From positions 1,816,001-1,880,000 of the forward strand of contig NC_081150.1 of NCBI RefSeq assembly GCF_958295425.1: a stretch of 64,000 nt of DNA, written 5' to 3'. Positions 45,341 to 58,272 of the stretch are shown one piece after another; position 1 is the stretch's first letter, and each line of letters begins with the position of its first letter. The notes under the pieces are model-generated. The model was not told the DNA's origin. It ran no database searches and saw only the letters and a list, made by a program, of their open reading frames with translations. The translations under genes were made by a program, and so were the position numbers. This DNA comes from Solea solea. Its lineage: Eukaryota > Chordata > Actinopteri > Pleuronectiformes > Soleidae.

Positions 45341-45599
45341 CAGCTAATCCTACTTAAATTGCAGGCTGTTACACTAATCTCACTTTGTCACTCAAATTTA
45401 TACCAACTGGGCTGCACCCAAGAAATGTAACTCTATTTTTTTCTTATATTTTTCTCTTGGGAGTCTTGCGTGTTTTCTTGATCGATCCTGATCCCTGACT
45501 CAAAACAAGACCACATTTGGAAACCAATGGATTATGTTAATTTCAAAATAATGGATTTTAGCCATAAAGGCTCTCCAAATAAAATTCATACCATCTCGA

Positions 45600-45890
45600 G
45601 TCTTCATCTCATCTTTAGACAGCCTTTGCCAACAAAAACTGAAGTTGTAAATATTAACTCCCCCCGCACCAAAGTCCATAGAGAAAATCAGCAATTATAC
45701 ACCATGTCATGCAGTCAGGACGTTGAGATGTGTTATTTTGTGCTTTCTGCATTTGAAATAATTCGTTCAGATTCACCAAAGTGACACAATCTTAACAAAA
45801 GAGGCTCAACAGCTCAGTTGCCCCTGCAAGCTAGAATCATTGATTTTCTCTATGGACTTAGTTTTCTATCTATTTTTAAGATAGAAAATC
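45600..45890. repeat. palindromic 'caccaaagtccat' repeat, copy B (best preserved)
   Basis: agtccatagagaaaatca (45673-45690) is exactly the reverse complement of tgattttctctatggact (45841-45858). The flank tctttagacagcctttgcca matches copy C's ctttagacagcctgttccac. A second small hairpin (ttttctatct ... agatagaaaa) follows. Confidence 0.7.
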
Positions 45891-46519
45891 AGTTTCTCCT
45901 GCTGGTCATGGTGTCAGAGTGCAGTCAGCTGTATGTTAGACGCTGACTATGTGTCGACCTGAATTATCCTTTAAAGGAGCTGTGAAGAGGACGGAGGTTT
46001 TCACCACAATGGGCATAAAGTGCAAGATTAGCACAGTACTGTAGCTGCACCATTGGGTGAAAACACCACAAGGTGTCTGAGGTGAACGGACACGCCGTGC
46101 ATTTATCAGTTGCGTCACAGCTTGAGCGATAAAGGCATATTTTCCTCTGTCACCTATCAACCAAACAATAACATTCCACGTGTGTTGCACAATCATCGAC
46201 ACTGCCGTGTCCTTAAGCTGAGGGTTGCAGGGTTTACACAGGGCAGCCCTCCCTCTGCGCTCCTCTACTTCCTCTTTCCTGTGACGGAGGAACATGTTGC
46301 TTGTATTAAGACTAATTAGTCTCTCTGACAGCAGAACGCGCTGTTTGTCAATATCCGTATATGGGATATATATATAGACAGCTATAGGCTAATGCCGTGC
46401 TGCTGCTCTGTGGACTCTCTCCCTCACCCACAGCACCACAGCCCCTCCATTACGCCCCCCCCACCCCACCCCCTGTTTCCACCACCCAACTTCAGCCAGC
46501 CACCTTTGTTGAAAGGGCC

Positions 46520-46900
46520 TGGAGGAGACTGAGGTCACTGAGTACAGGAATGCCATTCACTGTGTGTCTACGCATGTGTGGGGACTCTATACTCTCTAAT
46601 TAAATTCTCCTCATGCGCTCTGTGCATTGGGAGCAGGACGCGCTGTGACACACTGGTCAAAGCTCGTCTCCCAGATCCTAACCCCACCCCCCCTTCAGCC
46701 CGGCTTTGGACCTCCACCACTTCATGTTTTTGGAACTCAAAAAAAGAAACCCCTCACATGTCCTGGGGGTTTCTGCGTGGATGCATATGAATATGAATAC
46801 CTTGGCTAATCTGGGGGATTAGCTGCTGGATTGTCAAACTGTGTCTTTGGGCCTTTAAGAAAACATTCCTTGACAGGCTGAAATTCTTCTTTCCTGCTGC
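46520..46900. other. candidate conserved non-coding block
   Basis: actctctaattaaattctcc, tggctaatctgggggattag and aagaaaacattccttgacag lie in a repeat-free stretch. No coding support. Confidence 0.27.
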
Positions 46901-46904
46901 ACTT

Positions 46905-48110
46905 CTTATGTTTTTAGCATTTACCTCCTGGAATCACGGCCACCTCTCATGTGTCTCTGTCACTCGTGATTATAAATACGATATAAAATCTCAGTGACGA
47001 ATGCATGTCAGGGTCAGCTGATGTGGGCCCAGCGAAACCTTTCATCATCATTTAAATAAATAGTTTCATTAATTCTGCTTGCTTTTTTTCTTAATTATCT
47101 AAATGTGAACATTAATAACATACAGGAGGTATTTGAATGTTTCTACAAATGAGATCATACTTGTTATTTGTTACAGCTTGGCTCCTTCATGCCATTTTAC
47201 TGTGGGAAATATTGGATTTGTAATTCTGTACAGAAACAAATGTTGGAGTTCAAAGTTTTGCCTATAATTGTTTCATGACATGTGAACATATTGTCATAAA
47301 TATCATCATAAAGTATTTCTCAAGCATTTGAGGCATATTTATGATAATATTATTATCATAAATTGGTGGAAGGGTTAGTGGTGGTGAGTGACGTAGTGAG
47401 TGACGTCACCCAAAGCAACAGGCACAAGACTTAGATTGACAACAAACACTGCAGCATCTTGGTTAAGATGAATGCAGTTTTGTTTTAATGGTCTTATGAG
47501 GACATGAGGGTGTGTTTTAACCCTGTTACAAGTCATTTTCTTATGGAAAGAACTATGAACAAAAACAATGCTCTTTCTCTATCCCAGACCAGGTGCTTTT
47601 TGTGCACAAATACACTGAATCTACGGCTTATTTTGTTACGTATGTAGATTAATTTTGCATAATAAATGTTTTTTTCTATCATAAACTATTTGTCATTCCA
47701 TAAATGCGGTGAATTATCGTCATAAACATCATTACTGCGATATCATGATGGAATATTGTGGTCATTTTAAGCTAATATCTCCCACCATTGGCCTCCTCCT
47801 GACCACACTTGATGCTCATTGGCCCCGCGGGTGACATGTGAGTTTGAGACCCCTGCAGTTGCCATGGATACAAAGAGAAATAAAGCAGATTTCTGCAGAA
47901 TCACGGATACGGAGAGTATAAATCAGTCATGAGTCTCCACCCACAGAGACGTTACACCAATCCAATTACAAAACTAGCATAATATACAATGTTTATAGGC
48001 TAATATGTAGCAACAAAAACAGTCTTACTGTACTTTTACACACAAAATAAAAAATGTGGATGGTTGATGAGGGGTGGAGCCAAAAATGACATGCCGACGT
48101 GTCTGGACTG
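46905..48110. other. intergenic DNA with a possible MITE
   Basis: 47275-47780 has paired 'tcataaatatcatcataaag'-like ends around ordinary sequence. The limits are unclear. Confidence 0.3.
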
Positions 48111-48116
48111 GGTTTG

Positions 48117-48146
48117 ATGGCTGTGCCGGCAGCGTGTGGATGGGAA
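48117..48146 (+). repeat. SINE fragment
   Basis: ggctgtgccggcagcgtgtg followed by gatggg duplicates part of the repeat at 4719-4745. Confidence 0.55.
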
Positions 48147-48639
48147 GAATGTGGTCTATTTTTAAAAGTGCAGTGTGTAACTTTTGTTATTGTTGATGTC
48201 ATGTGAACTGAGCGGTATAATTCACTTCTTAAACTCTCTCCGGTCACTTATTTGTGTTGTCAGTCCTTCGCCATCTTGCTTTACAAGTGCAATGTTACCG
48301 TTGCCTCCACTTCCTCTGTGCAGCGAGGGAATGTTGCCGGGCAACACAAGATCTAAACACAGACAAATAGAGAGTCATGTGGAGTTGATGATGAGGCTGA
48401 ATCGACATTGTGTGTGTGGACGCTTAAGAAAATGGTTTGAATAAAATGTTACAGTTTTACTTTGATTTTGACCACAATTGACTTAAAAGGCCAATGAGAT
48501 ATGTATGAGATTTACATGATGATACAATTTAATGAGCTGCAAATTCCATACGTTTGCAGATGGCACTGTTTGTTGTTTGTATTTCTTCTTTTTCATCAAG
48601 TTCATTTGAATGTTTGAAAGTAAATAGATTTGTCTTCAT

Positions 48640-48945
48640 TTGTCACACTACATGCTATCATCCCTTCCTCTTGCATACTGCATGCAGATCGTTGTTTTTC
48701 CCCTGAATCTCATTGACTTTGATGTTGTTTCCATGCCTTTAACAAATGCCTGATGGTGGTGTTGTTCTGATGCCAACAACTGCAGCACCAGCTCAGCTGC
48801 TCTTTGAATGCCACTCAAGGAATATCAAGTGAAAAGTGAATGCTGCTGAGAAGATGGGGGCTTGTCTGCTGTTCTATGATAATTCATAATTACATGCAAA
48901 CCCCCTGAGGCCAGTCTTTACATTGGAAATTGAAACATCTCCAGT
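48640..48945. other. candidate conserved non-coding block
   Basis: Balanced, repeat-free, with gctgctctttgaatgccact, gataattcataattacatgc and cagtctttacattggaaatt. Texture like an enhancer; not tested. Confidence 0.28.
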
Positions 48946-49274
48946 GAGTGTTTGTTTGTCCAAACAGGATGTTTGCTCCTTCCAGAACAAAACCCTCCCT
49001 CCATCACATGGCAAACAGCATTCTGGGGCTTAAACCCTCCCTCCCACCGCCTCGCTTTGCATCCTACATTTGCATTTCTCTTGGTTTGCTTTGGTCACTT
49101 TTCACACATGGACACAGTGAGAAAACAACCAAACTGGTTTGACTTATTATGACATTTACACGTGAATATAAATTTCCCTAGAAATGATAAGAATAATTAT
49201 TATAACAGCAACAACAACAATTATATTAATAACAGGTACAGTGTGTATTTTTTCACATTTCCATCAGGAAAAGT

Positions 49275-49800
49275 ATCAAAATAACCAGCCTCTATTCCAT
49301 TTTGGCGCCCTTCCTTAAGTTACCAGAGTAAAATGGTACGGTCAACGGATTGAAAAATGTCCCTCCCTTGCGACCGGTGTCTCTTTAACGCCTACAGTCT
49401 ATTCTCATATAAATAACCACAAATCAGGCCTGGAGTCTGGAGATGTCCTCCATTGTTGTCTGTTGTGCTGCGTTCAATGTCACCGATGTTGACGCATGCT
49501 TCGTGGCCATCAGGCACAGCCCACACCCCGCCTACCAAGTAAAGGTAGGGGAGACCAGGGACAGTTGTAACACCTTGAATTCCTCCAATCAGAAACAACT
49601 TAGAGTGACGACACTCACTGTGCGCATTATTGCACATTATTTCAACAGTTGACAGATTGAAGTTTATAGTAAAACAAATTGTTTATTCCAGTGTAAATGA
49701 TTTTTGATGTGTTACAAGTGTCCCTGGTCTCCCCTACTGCTCTCAGTGGAAACACAAGCCTGACCCAGGGCTTTAACATACTGTACCGTACCATGATGAA
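49275..49800 (+). mobile_element. decayed 'ggtacggta' MITE, interrupted by another element
   Basis: ttccattttggcgcccttcc, aatggtacggtcaac and tacagtctattctcatataa match the copy at 18868. The right end gtaccgtaccatgatgaaaa is at 49780. The interior is broken by the 49548-49734 insertion. Confidence 0.6.
49548..49734. mobile_element. 187-bp TIR MITE with TA target duplication (Tc1/mariner-like)
   Basis: ggggagaccagggacagttg, continuing taacac, is mirrored by gtgttacaagtgtccctggt, continuing ctcccc, a terminal inverted repeat of about 26 bp with one mismatch. Both ends are flanked by TA (49546-49547 and 49735-49736). It has no coding capacity. Confidence 0.85.
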
Positions 49801-50041
49801 AACACAGCAATATGCACTGGGTTAACACTTCACTTCAGACCTGACACATGCAAGCGGTAGCGATCAGAGTTTGCAGAGCCGCGTCTGTCACTCATGGCTG
49901 ACTGTGTAGCAAGAGTTGCTTATATTGTTAAAGTGACATCCGCCGTGTCAACGTGCAGAGCTCAGGTTGCACTTTGTAGTGTTTTGAGCTTCATGGATAA
50001 ACGGGACTTGATTGGCTGAAAAAAGGCATATTCTGCCTGCC

Positions 50042-50065
50042 TGTATGTGTGTGTGTGTGTGTGTG
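50042..50065 (+). repeat. (GT)n microsatellite
   Basis: gtatgtgtgtgtgt run. Confidence 0.9.
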
Positions 50066-50229
50066 CATCACAGTGCAGCCTGGTCTTCCAGTCTATTCTA
50101 TTCACACCCTGGAGAATGTCGCTTTTGTACATTCTGTTCAAACGTTTTGGCAAATTGATTGATATCTGAGTCATATGGACATTCCTACACTCACCGCGCC
50201 TTAAGCTCCCCTCGTTCATTAAAACCCTG

Positions 50230-51024
50230 GCACGTTAATATGTTGTCTGCATACATGTAAATAAGTCATGTCATTCTTGGTTCAGAAACATGAGCTCACA
50301 CATCATCTGTGATGTTTCGTTAGTGTCCATATGTTTGGTTTAGTGTTTCTGCTGTTCTGACTTGGATTCGTGTTTTGGGGGCTTGTGTCTGCTCTTATTT
50401 TGTCTTTCTGTGTTCTTTTTACTTCCTGTTTTATTCTGTATTCACAGAATGTTGCTCGTGTTATCTTACATCCTGTTGTTTCCCGCTCTATGATTACATG
50501 TCCAGCCCTTATTCAGTTCACCTTTGCTCACTCGCCTCTCACCTGAAGTTTAGCTCCCTCTCACCATTCAAAACATCCCAGTCACTTGCTTCTGTCCCTC
50601 CTCATGTTAATATCAGCTTGTTTTCTTCCTAATTTAAACCCACACCTCTGAAGAAGATTCCACTTTACAAGTGAACTGATCAAATTATTATTGAACATAA
50701 AGAACATGTTTATTTGTTTATTTTTATTTTGCACAGTTAAAAAGAAAAAATACAAGATTGAGAAAGAATACAAAGTAACATACAGTGCAGGAAGAGGCAG
50801 AGAGCCTAGCGGGCTTATTTGAAGCCTCTATCTAAATTAAAAGTTGACCAATATTTAAAAGAAAACACAAAATTAACATACAAAAAAAAAAATCATCTAA
50901 ATATATAAAAGTGATAACAAACTAATAATCACAAATTATATATAATAACAAAAAAACAAACCAACAATAAAAAAAACAAACATTAATATAAAAGCAAAAG
51001 TGTGAGTGTGTAATGTGTGCGTGT

Positions 51025-51056
<32 letters not shown>

Positions 51057-51350
51057 CTCCATGAGGGAAATATTGGTTTATACCCCTAAATTATTGATTC
51101 CTTGAGCATGTGTGAATCAAAAATAAAACGCAGAGACATGAACAACAACATGTCTCTGTCTTTTGTAGAAGAACAGTTTTTTTGATGACCGTGATTTAAA
51201 AAAAACCAGGTTCTGAAACATCACTACAGCTGGAAACATGAAGAATTGAATTAGTGGAGTTTTTGTGTGGAGTTTTTGTGTGCTGAGTGAGATGAAGAAG
51301 CTAATGAATAACGTGAGGACATCTCAAAGCTCTGAGAACCAGACAAAGCA
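50230..51350. other. intergenic DNA, no gene seen
   Basis: T-rich then A-rich sequence with a GT run at 51023-51056. Confidence 0.4.
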
Positions 51351-51351
51351 G

Positions 51352-51560
51352 GACGACCCCATAGCTGCGTGGTTAGAGCACATACCACATGGGCATGAAT
51401 GCCCGAAGCAATATGTCCCGAGTTTGACTCCAACAAGAATCAAAGGAGCTACTGAGTGAGCAGATATCTGGTTTGGCATTGTGAGACGTGATGGTTGAGA
51501 GGAAAGCGCTGAATAAAGATGAAGGGAAATCCTGGCGGGGAAGTCCAACCATGGCAGGTT
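51352..51560 (+). repeat. tRNA-derived SINE, second family
   Basis: An A-box-like tagctgcgtggttagagcac, then taccacatgggcatgaatgc, ccgaagcaatatgtcccgag and a B-box-like gtttgactcc. It continues into a body with gaggaaagcgctgaataaag. The B box and cloverleaf are degenerate, so it is not a tRNA gene. Confidence 0.7.
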
Positions 51561-51744
51561 ACTGTGTGATTTGGTCTTCATGGTAGACCTTTGTACCTCT
51601 TTTGTAAAGGAATGGTTTAGGTTGTTTTATGAGGTACTGAGTCTGACACTGTGCCCTCCTCCCTCTGTGCCAGGAGCCACTTAACAAAAGCTAAGCAAGT
51701 AAAACCAGCTCAAGTCTGTGGTATCGTAACAAATATTCCTAACT

Positions 51745-51935
51745 TGATCTCACCTTTAGACAGCCTGTTCCACCAAAGAAACTGACATTTGTGTCATTTT
51801 TTCACTCTTCTGCACCAAAGTCCATAAAGAAAATCGACAATTTCTATCCAAGCACAAATGCAGCAGCAGTGGACCGACAGCCGTATGTCCACATGAGCTC
51901 AAAATGCTGATTTTGCCGATGGAGTTTGGTGTTGG
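51745..51935. repeat. palindromic 'caccaaagtccat' repeat, copy C
   Basis: Left arm tgcaccaaagtccataaaga (51811), right arm tgattttgccgatggagttt (51908). The flanking acctttagacagcctg is shared with copy B. Confidence 0.65.
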
Positions 51936-52079
51936 GAGAATGAGCTCAGCTGTCAAACAGTAACGATACTCACTGAAATCATCTTGCTTTAGATTGTATT
52001 AGATACTAAAATACCACTGAAAGCCATGTGAATACCTGGCTGCTGCAGGGGAGTGCACACATCACAAGATACTTTCCCT

Positions 52080-52754
52080 TTTAAAGCCAAACAACAAGGT
52101 GCTGGGTCTCAACCAGTTCCTCTGCTCTGTAAAACTCTGTCAAGTACAACAACAACAACACACTGGTGAGTCTGCAAAACTCCTTCAGGCAATAGGTAAG
52201 AGGTTTAGAGACGTGCAGAGTCAACAAAGGAAGGAACTGAGCATATGTGTTGATGTTCTGGATCAGCATGACTCAATGTCAGCTACAGAGTGCAGGACAA
52301 AAACTCTACCTGAGGTGTTTTTTTATAGTGACTCAGCAGATTCATTTTATAGATTCATAGCAGTGCACATTTTGTACTTCAACAGTTTAAAGAAAAGCGG
52401 ACAAACTAGTTTTTGTTCACATTTTCAGAGGGGGAAGAAAATCACAGGTTTAATGATTAGTTTGTGTTTTTGTTTTGTTTTTTTCTGCTACAATAAAACA
52501 CTGTATGACCTGCACAGGTGTATCATCTTAAAGTACAACGTATAGAGCAACAAGTGACCTCGAGCACAGAATTGTGCAAGACCGTTATCATGAGGAACAG
52601 TTATGATAAAATATGGCAATAAAATTAAAGGCACTCATACAAAAACACTGTACACTGAAAGTATTGATTACTTAATGTGACACTGAGCATGTGCTCAGAT
52701 ATATTGTCTAGAATCAGAGTTCATATCATGTTAGCATGAAAACATGCTTATGGA

Positions 52755-52785
<31 letters not shown>

Positions 52786-53500
52786 CTACATTGTTATTGT
52801 GAAACTAGATTGTGAAACTCGGCGTTGTGTCTCTGGACTTCTTACACCATTCAATGTAGGATGTTCAGAAAGGCAGAGTTTGATGTGATCGAGGTTATTC
52901 CATGCAGTAAGCCATAAACACAACCCGGACACATCGAGTTCCCTCTAATAAGACATGCTCGTGTCCCAAAGGATTTGAAAATGAAAAAGAGTGTCAACAA
53001 CTCTTCTTTTGTTTTCCCCTTACGTCTTCCTACATCCACCTGCTCATTAAAGTTCTCTCTCTTGTCAGTTTTACGACGCGATGCCCTCAGTTTGAACCTG
53101 AAGTGCTTCAGATCCTGATTGTGCCGCGAGGTTTCCTCGAGGCAGCAAATACATGAGGCTGACTACGTCTGTGAGTACATGCAGTACTAACAAATACATG
53201 AATCATGGCATAGTTCATAATTAAAAATTCACCTTTTTGTTTAATGTTATTTAAATAATCGCGTTCTGAAAATGTATTTAATCAAATTCTTTAGAATCAG
53301 TTCCTTTAGAATTGTGAAACAACACAATTTAATCAGTATGTTTTAAATATGGCTGTTGATATTGACTTACATCCGTTTTAAGTATTCATGTCAGAGCATC
53401 CATCATAGTAATGCAGTCAGACTCATTTGGCATCAGTCTCATTCTTAATTGTTTCATTCATTAATTCATCGCTTGACTGAAAAATGTGCCCCACACCTAT
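52080..53500. other. intergenic DNA, no gene seen
   Basis: Includes a TA run (52757-52781). A 148-residue open frame at 52099-52545 has no domain or splice support and drifts into T-rich sequence. Confidence 0.4.
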
Positions 53501-53513
53501 CTGTGACCTTTCC

Positions 53514-53545
53514 GTGGGTCCCAACCCAGTGATTGGGAACCACTG
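53514..53545 (-). mobile_element. hAT-like terminal sequence, opposite strand
   Basis: On the minus strand cagtggttcccaatcactgg followed by gttgggaccca, nearly identical to 34773-34808. Confidence 0.5.
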
Positions 53546-54139
53546 GTTGTGAGCACAGTAACTGAGACCAATGCATCTGTCAATTATATAATATTTTGTC
53601 CTAAAACTGAGAAAACAACAACAATTATTTCTGCACTGAAATAGTAATTATTGGTCGATTCATTAACTGAGAACATAAGATAGAAGACAAAGAAGTTACA
53701 ATAGAAGAAAAATAACGTTAATGACACCATTAATCATCCTCATGTCCCCTCACACTTTCCAGGGTTAAAAATAACTTTATTATCCAACTTTGTGTTGCTT
53801 GGAAACAGCGTTAGCAGCATCTGCCAGTTCTTAGAAGTGTCCAAAAGTCCTTTTTGTTTTCTAAGATGTGAGCTGTGAACACTGTCAGCAGCCGTCAGAA
53901 TAAAGACGCTCACCCATAATAGCAACAAACTGATCTCATGGGGATCTTCGTTGTCATGTAAACAGGAATCAAAGTGAATGCAAACACTTGCACTGCTGTG
54001 CTGCCATCTGCATGACTTCAAAGGGAAACTTCTTTGTATGTATTACACTACTGTACCTCATACAACCACCATGACAGGGATAAGGGCTATAAAACAATTA
54101 TAATTTAATTCAAATAAACACATTCTATGTTTTGTAAAA

Positions 54140-54215
54140 AAAATAACATTATTATTATTATTATTATTATCATTATTAATACTAATAATGATAATAATAA
54201 TAATAATAATAATAC
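54140..54215. repeat. (ATT)n / (AAT)n microsatellite
   Basis: Two trinucleotide blocks, 54150-54172 and 54181-54213, in mirrored order. Confidence 0.9.
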
Positions 54216-54779
54216 ACTTTTGAGTTACATAGTGCTTTAAAAGGTGTTTTAAGGCACTTTGCATGGTGCATATTAATAACAATAGATACACTAAATAAAT
54301 AATAATATAACTGTTATATATTCAAGATTAATTCTGAAAAATACAATACTTTTTTAACAAAATCCAACACATTTAAAGCGTTTTATTTGAGACATTTATG
54401 TTTTAATCATTTTTTCTTTTCAAAAATACTGATAGATTATTTTTTTATTTTTTGTTTTTTTTGTTGAAATGTTTGTTTAAAAAATACTTTTTAAAAAAAA
54501 AGATCCTGTGTTCTGCTGTTCTGTTGTATGTTGTCTTGCTCGTTGTGATTTGTTCATGTTCTGTTTTGTTGTGTTTGTTTTTTCTTCATGTGTTTTTTTG
54601 GACTGTGTTTACAGATTACGTATATAAATATGTCACGTGTTCACGTGATTACAATGAGGGAGGGGGGGGGCTCTTTATTTTAGAGCTTTAATGTGGTTTA
54701 GCTGAACGAAAGAGAGAGAAAATAAACAGAATTCCTGTTTGCAGCTGGTAAAAGAAAAAAAATGCCTTGAGTCATCCTG

Positions 54780-55034
54780 CGCCGTCATATTCCCGCTGTT
54801 TGCACCTGGGGGAGGAGGTGGAGGGAGGGGAGGAGAAGAGGGGCGGGCGCGAGGGGCGGGGCTTACAGCTACGCTCCAAGTGGAGTGCGATTCACGAAGC
54901 TCCGCTGCGCACGTTCTGGGGAGTACGCGCGCGCTTCCCGGTGGCCCCAACGCAAAGCGTGCGCCGCGCTAACGATGTTGTGAATGAGGGAGCTAGAGTG
55001 ACGTCAGCGGCCGAATGTCAACAATGTAGCGGCT
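54780..55034 (+). promoter_or_regulatory. CpG-island promoter, probably bach2
   Basis: Abrupt change to GC-rich, CpG-dense sequence. GC boxes at 54840-54847 and 54853-54862 (ggggcggggc), then gtacgcgcgcgcttcc, and a perfect palindromic CRE at 54999-55006. Such TATA-less, Sp1/CREB-type promoters drive many vertebrate regulators. The assignment to bach2 rests on the tandem map3k7-bach2 order of tetrapods. Confidence 0.6.
54999..55006. promoter_or_regulatory. cAMP response element TGACGTCA
   Basis: Perfect 8-bp palindrome in the CpG-rich promoter, the consensus for CREB/ATF dimers. Confidence 0.6.
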
Positions 55035-55435
55035 GAGAGTAGGCGTTCTAGTCGAGTGTAACAAACAGCGGAGACGGAGTGGCACGCCGCGCTGCTTCAC
55101 CACGCGCACGTAAACACGCTCACACACGGACGGACGGACGGACGGACACGCGCGCACACACACACACTTTCCCGTGCTGCAAACAGAGTGTAGAAACGTT
55201 TGTGTTTTGTTGTGAAGCGAGAGGAGCGAGGAAGAGTCGCGCGGACGGAAGAAGGAGAAGAAGAAGAAGTGAGTGAGTGAGTGAGTGTGTGAGTGAGTGT
55301 GTGAGTGAGTGTGTGTGGTGCAGCCGCCGGGAGGCTTTTGAGGAAACGACAAAAGAGAGCCATCATGTGAAAGAAGTTAACGTGGGAAAAAAACGGACAA
55401 AAGGGCTGGAATACGAGCGGAAGAGAAAGTAAAAG
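55030..55435 (+). other. putative non-coding first exon, probably bach2 5' UTR
   Basis: CpG-rich, with (GGAC)n (55122-55145) and GAGT-type repeats (55268-55316), ending in aaaag and a strong donor gtgagc at 55436. No open frame of interest, as expected for the untranslated leader exons known in BACH2. The 5' end is only estimated; the identity is inferred from position and strand. Confidence 0.45.
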
Positions 55436-55660
55436 GTGAGCGTGCACGTCTTCTCCTCTCTCTCTCTCTCTCTCTCTCTCCCTCTGTTTTCTCTCTCGTG
55501 TTATTTCTGTGAATAATCTCTGTTTGTCAATCTCGGCTTATTGTTGATTCATGAGCCGCGACTACAAACTTGTGGAAGTGGCGCAGGCTGCGCGGTCCCT
55601 CACTGTGACATATGCGGAACAAAGTCACTCAGAACAGACAATCATTATTATTATTTTTAA

Positions 55661-55705
<45 letters not shown>

Positions 55706-55938
55706 TTATTTATATCTTAATGAGAGAAATAGAAGAATTCCACGTGCACGGATCCTGAAAGCAGCAGCAGGAGCATCATCATCAGCAGCAGCAGCATCAT
55801 CAGTAGTAGTGGTGGTGGTTGTGATCATGTGGATATTGAAGCGGGCGTTAAATGTGTTGGGGTGTGAACGCGGGTTCAGGAGTGAAACACAACTCTCTGC
55901 ACCACATCCTGTTATGCTTTGAGTCAACGCACCGTCTG

Positions 55939-55969
<31 letters not shown>

Positions 55970-57243
55970 TCCCTCGTTGTTGCTGATCCCAGAGGAGAGG
56001 GTCAAGCAAGCGCATGTCGCCGCGACCTTAACGAAACAAACAAAAACAAACAGAAAGCCCAGTTGCTGTCACTTGTCGCGTCATTAAACGCCACCGTGAC
56101 TCACTGCACTCACATCCACGCAGGCTAAAAACAACACTTCAAATTCTATTTGAGTTTGTATTATGTTTTTCATCCTCTGACAGTATTGCCCCTCGTGTCA
56201 TTAATCAACAATGAAAAAAACCCACATCACCATATTTGCTGTGTAAGGACGGAGTCTTGTTTGCTGCGACAGCCAATGGAATCATCTCAGTCACTCGAGT
56301 CTGTAAAACCCGTATTTCCATTGTCACTGTGCCATATGTTCAAAAGTATACAACAGATTAGAAGCTTCAAAACAACATCAACAATAATAATAATCATTAT
56401 TATTATTATTATTATGATCATTCTAACAGTAATATAGTGAAGTAGAAGAAGAAGATTGTGGAAACATAGAAACTGCGCCTTTACGCACGCTCCTGCTTTG
56501 TCATGTGGATGCTGCAGTCGAGGCTTAGTCAGATCCCCGTCACTCTTATTTTGTAGGAGTCACTATAGTGATGCATTGTGACATAATGCGAGTCGTTGAT
56601 TAGTTCATACACACACACACACGCGCGTGCGCGCGCGCACACATACGCACACGAGTGCTTTGTTGGAAAACCCATATTTACTTTGATCCACAGGATCTTA
56701 TGCAACTTGTCAGATTGTGCATTTAATGTGTCTCGTATTTCACGATGACGTTCACGTTTGCTTTGCTCGCGGAATAAAAATAAAGAAAAGAAGAAAAAGA
56801 AGAAGGCACGTGCGCGTGGACAGTGTCCCTTCTCGTGTCTATTGTTCGCTGTGGAGCGATGCCGCCGTTAATGCGGTGATGCAGCAGATTCTGAGGAGCA
56901 TCATCACAGCCTCTTTGTTAGTGCTGATGGTTCCTCTGCCTCTGCTCAGGCTTTCTGATGATCATGACCTCATCCTTGTGCTGCTGTTGTTTGTTTTTTA
57001 AAATCCCTTCAGTGGTGATAAGGTTAAAGTCATCATTGCTGCAGGAGCTGATGTCGTGCAGGTGTCGTAGTAGTAAATTGTCCTCGCTCATTGTCATTAG
57101 AGGAACTGAACTGATGCAAACGCACGCTGACGTCGCTCTGCTTGCACAACACGTGTGCGGCTGCAGCAGCTGCAGCAGCAGCAGCACTCATGCGCAGTCA
57201 GGGTTGTGCACGCTGCCTTTTGTTCTGTACAGTATTCCCCCCA

Positions 57244-57280
<37 letters not shown>

Positions 57281-58230
57281 CATTTTTAATACATGGCAAT
57301 CCCCAGTTTATGATGATGATGATGATAGTGGGATTCAGAACTGTAAAGTCTGGTGTTGGTACAGCTGCAACAATTACTCAATTAATAATTAACTGGTTTG
57401 AGTCAGATTTTCATCTTATTCTGTATGGAGATTTTCTGGTTTCTTTGCGTCATATAAAAAATTCAAATTGAATCATTTTGGTTTGAGAGCATCATAATTT
57501 CCAGCTTTTTAAACATTTTCTTGACCAAAAAAGAAAAGCAGATTAATCTTTGCTTTATTTCTCCTGCTTATTGTCATCGTCTGCTGTAATATCATAGTTG
57601 TTTTTACGAATTGAAATGAATTAATTCCCAATTTGAGGTCGCCGGGCTTGAAATTGTCATCAATAGAAATGAGTAATTAATGTTTCAAATTGTGTATTTT
57701 TTTTTCTCTTGTATTCATCCAGTGAGCACCTGTCTCTATATTTTATTGATAAAAAACAAACAAACAACGGCTTGTTTGGCTCATATAGTTCTTAACAATA
57801 GGATTAAGTGATAAAGTGTCTCAAAGTGTCACGTCAACTGCGATTCACACAAAACCGTTGCAATAAATCTGTTTAAATATCTTAAAATGAAAGTTTATTG
57901 TATCACAGATAGTGTATTATAGTTAAAAAAAATGTAATTTCATTATTAAATCATTATTAACACAAAGCAGCTCAGTCTCCCACAGCATCAATACTCTCCC
58001 CTGTCTGAGCATAATTCTGAAAATGGAGCCATATCCATTCAGGATGATTCAAAAGTATTGATTCAGGCAGCAGAGCTCTGTAAAATCAAAAATATGACTT
58101 GATCATATGATTCTGCTGGATGCCAGTAAACAATAAGCTTAAGTGTTGCCCAGTTATTGCATCACACATTGCCTCCCTCTCTGCTGCCCCTTCCATTATT
58201 GTTAATGCTGCAGCTCAAAAATGATGGCGT

Positions 58231-58272
<42 letters not shown>

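Noticed and set aside
51353..51440. Apparent tRNA gene
   Set aside because: A and B boxes are present but the cloverleaf and B box are degenerate and a SINE body follows, so it is a tRNA-derived SINE.
52099..52545. 148-residue plus-strand open frame
   Set aside because: No domain, runs into T-rich low-complexity sequence, no splice-site support.
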